Shown here: piece by piece, positions 1-6,009 of the stretch
How the letters are laid out: each line of letters opens with the position of its first letter
Numbering within the stretch: the first letter of the stretch is position 1
Assembly (NCBI GenBank): GCA_017435305.1
Contig: JAFSFH010000013.1
Span: forward strand, 1-64,000
Reading direction: 5' to 3'
DNA from: Clostridia bacterium
GTDB lineage: Bacteria > Bacillota_A > Clostridia > Oscillospirales > Acutalibacteraceae
Length of the DNA: 64,000 bases
Position numbers and translations under genes: made by a program
Notes under the pieces: generated by a model
Told to the model about the DNA's origin: nothing
Database searches by the model: none
Seen by the model: the letters and a program-made list of their open reading frames with translations, nothing else

Positions 1-177
1 TCATGATTATGCAATTAGAAACGTTATTTTTTATCATGAATGGATATGTTCCCGTCTACCGATAGTGCTAAAAACGCAGTGGATATGTTTCCGAGAACGA
101 ACATACTCAAATGACATTCATTCTGTCCTCTCAAGCCACGTGGAATGTGTTGTGAGCCTTACGCGGAAATAAATCAC
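1..177. other. Intergenic, nothing recognised
   Basis: No gene, RNA or convincing promoter is visible here. Two loosely similar stretches around 41-56 and 79-94 share GGATATGTT followed by CCG, which may be a decayed repeat. The rest is unremarkable non-coding sequence upstream of a palindrome array. Confidence 0.4.
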
Positions 178-320
178 TTTGCCCGCAGGGCAAATCATCA
201 TTATGCGCCGTAGCGCATATCATCACTTTTGCGGAGCAAAATCATCACTGTGCGCCATAGCGCACATCATCACTTTTGCGGAGCAAAATCATCACTGTGC
301 GCCATAGCGCACATCATCAC
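178..320. repeat. Array of six short palindromes joined by ATCATCA linkers
   Basis: Six perfect small inverted repeats follow one another: 178-194 (arms TTTGCCC), 203-218 (ATGCGC), 227-241 (TTTTGC), 249-266 (TGTGCGC), 274-288 (TTTTGC again) and 296-313 (TGTGCGC again). All are separated by ATCATCAC-type linkers. The last two pairs form an exact 47-bp tandem repeat (227-273 and 274-320). The array ends 5 bases before the ribosome site of the MATE gene, so it would lie in that gene's leader if transcription starts upstream. It could be a dispersed palindromic element; I cannot test for other copies. Confidence 0.8.
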
Positions 321-340
321 TAAACAAGGAGGTACCCACG

Positions 341-1711
341 ATGGAGCCGAACGAAAAATACATCCAAATGACCACCGCTCCCGTAGGGCGGCTTATCGGC
401 AGACTGGCGGTACCCACCGTCATCACCATGCTGATCACCTCCGTCTACAATATGGCGGACACCTTTTTTGTGGGTCTGCTGGATAATACCAGCGCCACCG
501 GCGCGGTGGGTGTGGTGTTCTCCTTTATGGCGATCATCCAGGCCTGCGGCTTTATGTTCGGTCAGGGCTCCGGCAATTTTATCTCCCGCGCGCTGGGTCG
601 TCAGGAGCGGGAGCGGGCGGAGCGGATGGCCTCGGTGGCCTTTTTCTCCTCGCTGCTGGCGGGCTGTACCATCACGGTGTTGGGTCTGATTTTCTTGGAC
701 CCCTTAGCCCGTGTGCTAGGCGCCACCGATACCATCCTGCCCTATGCGCGGGACTACCTGCGCATCATCCTGCTGGGCGCTCCGTGGATGACCGCGGCGC
801 TGACGCTGAATAATCAGCTCCGTTTTCAGGGTGCGGCCTTTTACAGTATGATCGGTATCGGCTCCGGCGGCGTGCTGAATATCATTCTGGATCCCATTTT
901 TATTTTCGGCTTGGATATGGGTGTCACCGGCGCGGCTGTGGCTACAGTTATCAGCCAGGCGGTGAGCTTTGTGCTGCTCCTGCTGGGCACGGTGCAAAAG
1001 GATAATCTGCGGGTGCGTCTGCGCCTGTTCCGCCCCCGCTGGGCGGACTTTGCGGAGATGCTGCGGGGCGGCTTTCCGTCCCTGTGTCGACAGGGTTTGG
1101 CCAGTCTGTCCACCATCGTGCTGAATCGGATGGCGGGGCATTTCGGCGCCGACGCCGCTATTGCGGCTATGTCGGTGGTCAGCCGCATTATGCAGATGGC
1201 GTTCTCCGCCATCCTCGGTTTCGGACAGGGCTTTCAGCCGGTGTGCGGGTTTAATTACGGCGCGGGACTGTATCGCCGTGTCAAGGAGGCCTTTTGGTTC
1301 TGCGTCAAACTGGGTACCGTGCTGTTGAGCGTGGCAGCGGTGGCGGGTATGGTGTTCGCCCCCGATCTGGTGGCACTGTTCAGCAGCGACCCCGCCGTGT
1401 TGGCTTACGGCGAGGTGGCTTTGCGCCTGCAGTGCCTCAGCTTTCCACTGACCGCGTGGTTTGTGATGTGCACCATGCTGACTCAAACGATGGGTCGGGT
1501 GGTGTCGGCCAGCTTTTTGTCCCTGGCCCGTCAGGGGTTGTTCTTTATCCCGTTGGTGGTGGGCTTGCCGCTGCTGTTTGCCTATACCACCTCCACGGTG
1601 GACCCCATACTGGGCGTACAGATGGCGCTGCCGCTGTCGGATGCGGCCACCGCGCTGGTGTCGGTTCCCGTGTGCGTTTCGGTGATGCGGAAGTATTTGC
1701 GGGAAGAGTAA
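341..1711 (+). CDS. MATE family efflux transporter
   Basis: A 456-residue polytopic membrane protein of the MATE (multi-antimicrobial extrusion) family, expected to export cationic compounds in exchange for Na+ or H+. What shows this: hydrophobic segments separated by short charged loops over the whole length, a first helix with VITMLITSVYNMADTFFVG at about residues 27-45, and the family-type loop GQGSGNFISRALGR at about residues 75-88. An internal two-half layout is also visible, with a second-half loop FGQGFQPVCGFNYG near residue 300. Length is normal for the family. The ATG at 341 has an AAGGAGGT ribosome site at 326-333. The gene stands alone, with a palindrome array before it and a tRNA promoter right after its stop. 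The substrate cannot be inferred. Confidence 0.93.
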   Translation: MEPNEKYIQMTTAPVGRLIGRLAVPTVITMLITSVYNMADTFFVGLLDNTSATGAVGVVFSFMAIIQACGFMFGQGSGNFISRALGRQERERAERMASVAFFSSLLAGCTITVLGLIFLDPLARVLGATDTILPYARDYLRIILLGAPWMTAALTLNNQLRFQGAAFYSMIGIGSGGVLNIILDPIFIFGLDMGVTGAAVATVISQAVSFVLLLLGTVQKDNLRVRLRLFRPRWADFAEMLRGGFPSLCRQGLASLSTIVLNRMAGHFGADAAIAAMSVVSRIMQMAFSAILGFGQGFQPVCGFNYGAGLYRRVKEAFWFCVKLGTVLLSVAAVAGMVFAPDLVALFSSDPAVLAYGEVALRLQCLSFPLTAWFVMCTMLTQTMGRVVSASFLSLARQGLFFIPLVVGLPLLFAYTTSTVDPILGVQMALPLSDAATALVSVPVCVSVMRKYLREE

Positions 1712-1719
1712 AAAAACAC

Positions 1720-1747
1720 TTGACATTAACCGAAAATGTGGTAGAAT
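1720..1747 (+). promoter_or_regulatory. Sigma-A promoter of the tRNA genes
   Basis: TTGACA (1720-1725) and TAGAAT (1742-1747) with a 16-base spacer. It begins 9 bases after the MATE stop codon and lies about 30 bases upstream of tRNA-Met, so it most likely drives both tRNAs. Confidence 0.75.
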
Positions 1748-1777
1748 ATGTGAGTGACTGAACGAGTCCACCCATAT

Positions 1778-1854
1778 GGGCCTTTAACTCAGTTGGTTAG
1801 AGTAGCCGGCTCATAACCGGTCAGTCCCGGGTTCAAGTCCCTGAAGGCCCACCA
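1778..1854 (+). tRNA. tRNA-Met (anticodon CAT)
   Basis: Full cloverleaf: acceptor arms GGGCCTT (1778-1784) and AAGGCCC (1844-1850) pair perfectly. The D loop has AGTTGGTTAGA, the anticodon arm CCGGC/TCATAAC loop carries CAT at 1812-1814, the T loop is TTCAAGT, and CCA is encoded (1852-1854). The G1-C72 pair argues against initiator tRNA. Elongator Met is most likely; tRNA-Ile with a modified CAT anticodon is the alternative. One C/T mismatch is present in the T stem. Confidence 0.93.
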
Positions 1855-1920
1855 GAGCCCACCCGGACCACGTGTCCGTTTCACATAGCGGCCCACCGTA
1901 CGGTGGTTCCCGCACCATAT

Positions 1921-1996
1921 AGGGGTATAGCTCAGTTGGTAGAGCAGCGGTCTCCAAAACCGCGTGTCGTGAGTTCAAGTCTTACTGCCCCTGCCA
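1921..1996 (+). tRNA. tRNA-Trp (anticodon CCA)
   Basis: Acceptor arms AGGGGTA (1921-1927) and TGCCCCT (1986-1992) pair, with one G-T. The anticodon stem GCGGT/ACCGC holds CCA at 1954-1956, the T loop is TTCAAGT, the discriminator base is G (1993) and CCA is encoded (1994-1996). It is 66 bases downstream of tRNA-Met and probably co-transcribed. The terminator hairpin starts inside its 3' end. Confidence 0.95.
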
Positions 1997-2038
1997 CGCA
2001 AAAAGGCACCTGCGAAAGCAGGTGCCTTTTTGCGTGGC
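1993..2038 (+). terminator. Long terminator hairpin after tRNA-Trp
   Basis: A perfect 21-bp inverted repeat (1993-2013 with 2018-2038) around a GAAA loop. The inner 8 bp plus the T-run at 2027-2031 form a standard intrinsic terminator. The 5' arm includes the encoded CCA end of the tRNA, so folding of the hairpin and maturation of the tRNA end overlap. Confidence 0.85.
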
Positions 2039-2166
2039 AGAAGAAGAAAGCGAAGTTCACGCCACGCCGAAATGTGCCGCAGGCACATTTCACAGGGAGT
2101 TGCGACAGCAACGTGGGACAACAGCAACGCGGACGCAACTCCACGTGTCGTGAGTTAAGAAGAGGT

Positions 2167-2190
2167 GCCGTCCGCAAGGACGGCCTTTTT
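2167..2190 (+). terminator. Terminator-like hairpin, repeat unit 1
   Basis: Arms GCCGTCC (2167-2173) and GGACGGC (2178-2184), loop GCAA, T-run 2186-2190. It is an identical copy of the hairpin in the next repeat unit, and no gene ends just before it. Confidence 0.7.
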
Positions 2191-2324
2191 GCGTGGCAGG
2201 AGAAGAAAGCTACATTCACGCCACGCCGAAAATGCCGCAGGCATTTTCACAGGGAGTTGCGCTACGGACACCACGACAAGCAGACACTCGTTGCAACTCC
2301 ACGTGTCGTGAGTTGAGAAGAGGT

Positions 2325-2348
2325 GCCGTCCGCAAGGACGGCCTTTTT
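2325..2348 (+). terminator. Terminator-like hairpin, repeat unit 2
   Basis: Arms 2325-2331 and 2336-2342, loop GCAA, T-run 2344-2348. Same sequence as the hairpin at 2167-2190. Confidence 0.7.
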
Positions 2349-2437
2349 GCGTGGCAGGAGAAGAAAACTAAGTTCACGCCACGCCGAAAATGTCTGAGCG
2401 CACTTTTTAAGTGTCCCACGTGATGGGACACTTCCTC

Positions 2438-2466
2438 TTGCATTTATTTTCCGTTTGTGTTACCAT
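2438..2466 (+). promoter_or_regulatory. Candidate promoter of the 2521 lipoprotein gene
   Basis: TTGCAT (2438-2443) and TACCAT (2461-2466) with a 17-base spacer, 55 bases upstream of the start codon. The -10 matches the consensus at four of six positions only. Confidence 0.45.
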
Positions 2467-2520
2467 TTTCCTACAGAAGAACCAAAACCCTTGATTTACA
2501 CCCCAAAAAGGAGGGCCATT

Positions 2521-3492
2521 ATGAAACGTTGGTTAAGTTTACTTCTCGTTTGCTTCCTGTCCCTGTTGATGGTGGGATGTGCCGATGAGCCGCCCGTTCC
2601 CGTCGACATAACCACCACGACCACCACCGCCGCGGTGGAGGAAACACCCGTTGATCCTGCTGAACTCACCGCCTTGAAAAAGAGCATTAAGTCAGTAGAC
2701 AAGCTGTTCGGTGTTGCTTATCTGGGCGGATTTGAAGGCACACCTGACCAGGCCAAAGAAGAGCTGTTCAAACAGGAATATCTTAAAGACCTAGCTTTTA
2801 TTAAGGATGTGAGCGCTTACACTGCACAGGATGGTTGGCAGATGTACTGCGTTGTTCCTGCGGATGACACCGTCACCGTCACCGTGTACGAATACGTGTT
2901 CGCAGACGAGCCGTACAAAGGAAAGAAATTGATCTCCTCCAACGGTCCCATCCTGCTGCGGGGCAACGTCAGCGAAATCGTCCCCAACCTGTGCATCGTA
3001 GCCACCAAGGGCGATGTTGCCGTGGAATACACCCCCCAGCAATCCGGCATGGACGGCAAACTGGTGAATACCGACGACAAGGTGTACGACTTCACCCCCT
3101 ACGAGTATATGCCCCAGTTTGGCGGCGTGGACAGAGTACCGGACGTAGTCTTCTGCGGTGACTGGTGGACCGAGGTCAAGGACGGAAATGGGGAAGAGCG
3201 CTCGCTGATACTGACCCTGAACTCGGACGGCACTGTCGAATACGCCTACGGCATCGGCAATAGTGAGATTCTGGAAAAATTTGAGGGTACTTGGTCTTTG
3301 GACAAAAAGGATCGCCTTTGTCTGGATATGACCGGCGGTCCGCTGGACGGGGTGGACGATCCCTATGATTGCCATCCCGTGTTTGAGTGGGAGATCACCG
3401 CCGACGGGTTGACCCTCACCCACGTGGACGGCGACCCGATTTTATACGGTACCGAGGATTCGGTTTTTGAATTTGCGTCTATGGTGGGCTGA
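2521..3492 (+). CDS. Secreted lipoprotein of unknown function
   Basis: A 323-residue predicted lipoprotein. The first 22 residues are a lipoprotein signal (Lys-Arg start, hydrophobic core) ending in the lipobox LMVGC, so Cys23 would be lipidated. A Thr-rich spacer follows (ITTTTTTAAVEE, about residues 32-43). The body, about residues 45-323, is soluble and acidic. The C-terminal part (ERSLILTLNSDGTVEY... then EKFEGTWSLD) resembles a lipocalin-like beta-barrel of the type that scores residual strands against a GTW motif, but I do not recognise a named family for the rest. The in-frame ATG at 2455 was rejected because the ATG at 2521 has an AAAGGAGGG ribosome site and begins a perfect signal peptide. 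It stands alone between the tRNA repeat block and a bidirectional terminator. Confidence 0.85.
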   Translation: MKRWLSLLLVCFLSLLMVGCADEPPVPVDITTTTTTAAVEETPVDPAELTALKKSIKSVDKLFGVAYLGGFEGTPDQAKEELFKQEYLKDLAFIKDVSAYTAQDGWQMYCVVPADDTVTVTVYEYVFADEPYKGKKLISSNGPILLRGNVSEIVPNLCIVATKGDVAVEYTPQQSGMDGKLVNTDDKVYDFTPYEYMPQFGGVDRVPDVVFCGDWWTEVKDGNGEERSLILTLNSDGTVEYAYGIGNSEILEKFEGTWSLDKKDRLCLDMTGGPLDGVDDPYDCHPVFEWEITADGLTLTHVDGDPILYGTEDSVFEFASMVG

Positions 3493-3520
3493 TGAAGTGC
3501 AGAGGAGTGCAAATCCGTAC

Positions 3521-3549
3521 TTGCTTTTTGTCGGTCGAGAGGGTATAAT
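3521..3549 (+). promoter_or_regulatory. Strong promoter aimed straight into a terminator
   Basis: TTGCTT (3521-3526) and TATAAT (3544-3549) with a 17-base spacer. The only thing downstream on this strand is the hairpin at 3573-3600, followed by a gene on the opposite strand. A transcript would be roughly 45 bases long. Confidence 0.6.
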
Positions 3550-3572
3550 AGTTCATACTGATTAACGAAAAA

Positions 3573-3600
3573 AGCCGACCACGTCTGTGGTCGGCTTTTT
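3573..3600. terminator. Bidirectional terminator
   Basis: Arms AGCCGACCAC (3573-3582) and GTGGTCGGCT (3587-3596), loop GTCT, T-run after it and A-run before it. It serves the plus-strand transcript from 3521 or the lipoprotein gene, and the minus-strand FAD dehydrogenase that ends at 3610. Confidence 0.85.
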
Positions 3601-3609
3601 CTTATCGGG

Positions 3610-4977
3610 TTATTCTCCCGCGATGGTGCGGGCCACGTGGACGCCGCTGGCGGAGGCGTGGGAGAGGGAGTGGGTGATGCCGCTGCCGTCACCGATGATG
3701 TACAGTCCGTCGTGCTTGGTCTGCAGACGGCTGTCCACCTCCACCTCCATATTGTAGAATTTCACCTCTACACCATACAGCAGGGTGTCGTCGTTGGCGG
3801 TGCCGGGGGCAACCTTATCCAGCGCATAGATCATCTCGATGATGCCGTCCAGTATGCGCTTGGGCAGCACCAGACTCAGGTCGCCGGGGGTGGCACGGAG
3901 GGTGGGGGTGATAAAGGCCTCCTGAATGCGGTCGGCGTTGGAGCGCCGTCCGCGGATGAGGTCGCCGAACCGCTGGACGATGACCCCGCCGCCCAGCATA
4001 TTGCTCAGGCGGGCGATGGATTCGCCGTAGCCGTTGGAATCCTTGAAGGGCTCGGAGAAATGCTTGGCCACCAGCAGCGCGAAGTTGGTGTTCTCGGTCT
4101 GCTTTTTCGGGTCTTCGTAGCTGTGACCGTTCACCGTGATGATACCGTTGGTGTTTTCGTTGACCACAGCACCCTTGGGATTCATACAGAAGGTGCGTAC
4201 CAGGTCGCCGTACTGGCGGGTGCGGTACACGATCTTACTCTCGTACAGCTCGTCGGTGATGCGGGAGAATACCTCGGCGGGCAATTCCACGCGCACGCCG
4301 ATGTCCACGCGGTTGGACTTGGTGGGGATGTCCAGCTCCTTGCAGATGCGTTCCATCCACTTACTGCCGATGCGTCCCACCGAAATGATGCATTTTCCGC
4401 AGGTGTAGTCGCCGCTCTTGGCGCTGACGCGGTAGCCGCCGTCGACGATCTCCACCGTCTCTACGGAATCGTTAAAGGAAAAATGCACCTTGTCCTTGAG
4501 GTGGTTATACAGATTTTTCAGCACCACGTAATTGATGTCGGTGCCCAAATGGCGTACCGAGGCGTTGAGCAGGTGCAGGTCGTGCTGAATAAACTCGGTC
4601 TTGAATTGACTGCCCACCGACGAGTACAGACGGGTGTCCTCGCCGCCGTAGGCCAGGTTGATGTCGTCTACGTACCGCATCAGCTTCAGGGCGGGCTCCT
4701 TGCCGATATACTCGTACAGGGTGCCGCCGAAGTCATTGGTGATGTTGTACTTGCCGTCCGAGAAGGCGCCGGCACCGCCGAAGCCGCTCATAATGGAGCA
4801 GCTCTGACAGCCGATACAGGTTTTGATTTTGTCCCCATCGATGGGGCAGCGGCGCTGCTCCAGAGGATGACCCGCCTCAAACACCGCCACCCGCAGGTGG
4901 GGCTGCAGACGGGCCAGCTCGTAGGCGGAGAAGATGCCGCCGGGTCCTGCGCCGATGATGATCACGTCGTAATTCAT
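3610..4977 (-). CDS. FAD-dependent dehydrogenase (COG2509-like)
   Basis: A 455-residue cytoplasmic flavoprotein of the uncharacterised FAD-dependent dehydrogenase group. The N-terminal Rossmann FAD site reads GAGPGG at residues 9-14, with Glu34 at the end of the second strand to hold the ribose. A Cys-rich segment follows (Cys44, then CIGCQSC with Cys54, 57 and 60), leading into GFGGAGAFSDGKYN, which is characteristic of this group. A second nucleotide-site signature appears near the C-terminus (YIIGDGSGITHSLSHA), where the flavin is capped. The reaction is not known for the group; the Cys residues could bind a cluster or act as a redox pair. AAGGAGA precedes the ATG. It is 11 bases downstream of the AraC-type gene at 5843 and probably co-transcribed with it. 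Confidence 0.85.
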   Translation of the reverse strand: MNYDVIIIGAGPGGIFSAYELARLQPHLRVAVFEAGHPLEQRRCPIDGDKIKTCIGCQSCSIMSGFGGAGAFSDGKYNITNDFGGTLYEYIGKEPALKLMRYVDDINLAYGGEDTRLYSSVGSQFKTEFIQHDLHLLNASVRHLGTDINYVVLKNLYNHLKDKVHFSFNDSVETVEIVDGGYRVSAKSGDYTCGKCIISVGRIGSKWMERICKELDIPTKSNRVDIGVRVELPAEVFSRITDELYESKIVYRTRQYGDLVRTFCMNPKGAVVNENTNGIITVNGHSYEDPKKQTENTNFALLVAKHFSEPFKDSNGYGESIARLSNMLGGGVIVQRFGDLIRGRRSNADRIQEAFITPTLRATPGDLSLVLPKRILDGIIEMIYALDKVAPGTANDDTLLYGVEVKFYNMEVEVDSRLQTKHDGLYIIGDGSGITHSLSHASASGVHVARTIAGE

Positions 4978-4988
4978 AGATAGTCTCC

Positions 4989-5843
4989 TTATTTTTCGGT
5001 TTTTCCCAATATGGAGGTGGTTTGGCTGCGGTACTTCCGCGGCGAAACGTGGTATTTCTCCTTAAACAGTTTGTTGAAATAAGAGGTATTTTGGAATCCC
5101 ACGTCCAGCATAATTTCAAAGACGGGGCGGGCGGTGGTGATCAGCTGGTCTGCCGCCCGTTCCAGCCGTACGGTGTTGATATAGGCGGAGGGGGTCTGCC
5201 CCATATACTTGCGCATAGAGCGGGTCAGATGCTCCTGGGTCTTGCCGCATATCTCCACCATGCGGGAGATGCCCTGCACCATATTCGCTTGCACCTGCAT
5301 TTCGGCGCAGGCCTTGCGCAGCCAGTATGGGATGGTGTGGACGTTGCCGCTGCCCACGGTGCACAGCACCAGAATGTCGGTCAGCAGCGTGATCCCCTCG
5401 GTCAGCTGTACCTCCTGGGGAATGGGGTTGGTGGCGTCCCGCAGCCATCTCATCCGCCGCAGCAGCAGGCGGCTCAGCTCGTGGGTCAGCGTCACCTTAT
5501 CGGCCATAGGCGCGTTCACCGTGGAGGGGGCGCACAGGGCGGCCATCGCCTTCGCGTGTTCAAATTGCTCGGCGTCAAAGGACAGGTTGAAAAATTGCGC
5601 GGTGACGCCGTCTTTTTGGGAGAAGAAGTGGTAATCCTGCGGATGGATCAGCACCATCGTATCGGGATAAAGGATCTCCTGCCGCCCGTTGATGTGATGG
5701 ACAAGCGGTCCCTCCTCCACGATGAAAACTTCGTAGAAGTCGTGGTGGTGAGGCTCGGAGGGGGAGATGGCATCGGTCAATATCGTCCGACGGGAATGAA
5801 AGGAAATGTGTGGGAATATATCCTGCTTTCTCAGTTTGCTCAT
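4989..5843 (-). CDS. AraC family regulator, ChbR-like
   Basis: A 284-residue transcription regulator. The N-terminal half is a cupin-type sensor (EPHHHDFYEVFIVEEG at about residues 30-45, then LIHPQDYHFF). The C-terminal ~100 residues are an AraC double helix-turn-helix (ICGKTQEHLTRSMRKYMG, then EIMLDVGFQNTSYFNKLFKE). The stretch WLRKACAEMQ...KTQEHLTRSMRKYMGQTP lines up well with E. coli ChbR, the chitobiose-operon regulator, so a sugar effector is likely. The ATG at 5843 has GGTGAT four bases upstream and is preferred over the GTG at 5852. The gene is divergent from the glycanase/CBM pair at 6010-10516 (166 bases between starts), its most likely target, and is followed closely by the FAD dehydrogenase. 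Confidence 0.88.
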   Translation of the reverse strand: MSKLRKQDIFPHISFHSRRTILTDAISPSEPHHHDFYEVFIVEEGPLVHHINGRQEILYPDTMVLIHPQDYHFFSQKDGVTAQFFNLSFDAEQFEHAKAMAALCAPSTVNAPMADKVTLTHELSRLLLRRMRWLRDATNPIPQEVQLTEGITLLTDILVLCTVGSGNVHTIPYWLRKACAEMQVQANMVQGISRMVEICGKTQEHLTRSMRKYMGQTPSAYINTVRLERAADQLITTARPVFEIMLDVGFQNTSYFNKLFKEKYHVSPRKYRSQTTSILGKTEK

Positions 5844-6009
5844 ATTTATCACCCAATATCAAAATAACACGAAAAAAGTCAACAGTCAAGTAGCATTTAT
5901 CAATATATTATGGTACAATAACATATAATAGCAAGATTGAGCCGCCAGAGCGAATGTCCGCAGCAGATTGATCTGCCACCTTCGTTCTCACGGCAGAAAG
6001 GATGTTCCT
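5844..6009. promoter_or_regulatory. Divergent control region between AraC gene and glycanase pair
   Basis: 166 bases shared by two divergent genes. On the minus strand TTGACT (5884-5889) and TATTTT (5861-5866) stand 17 bases apart and could drive the regulator. On the plus strand TATAAT (5924-5929) has no clear -35 partner, as expected for an activator-dependent promoter. AGTCAA is repeated directly (5877-5882 and 5884-5889, period 7). The operator is not identified. Confidence 0.4.

Larger units (their letters stand above)
2032..2392. repeat. Tandem ~158-bp repeat carrying a tRNA-Trp tail fragment and terminator
   Basis: Two full units (2032-2190 and 2191-2348) and a partial third (from 2349) all begin GCGTGGCAG/A-AGAAGAAA. 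They continue with a shared TTCACGCCACGCCGAAAATG stretch, then CACAGGGAGTTGCG, and end with CGTGTCGTGAGTT plus a GCCGTCC/GGACGGC hairpin and TTTTT. The 13-mer CGTGTCGTGAGTT (2144-2156, 2302-2314) is identical to 1963-1975 inside tRNA-Trp. No open reading frame in this block looks real. Confidence 0.8.

Noticed and set aside
227..320. Direct repeats as a CRISPR array
   Set aside because: Only two 47-bp units, no variable spacers, and the units are themselves made of palindromes; no cas genes are nearby.
1778..1854. Initiator tRNA-Met
   Set aside because: Position 1 is paired with position 72 (G-C), whereas bacterial initiators have a mismatch there.
2409..2433. Hairpin AAGTGTCCCA/TGGGACACTT as a terminator
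   Set aside because: No T-run follows in either direction and no gene ends just before it.
1903..2443. Short open frames in and after the tRNA genes
   Set aside because: They read through tRNA-Trp and the tandem repeat with its hairpins, and no coding character is seen.
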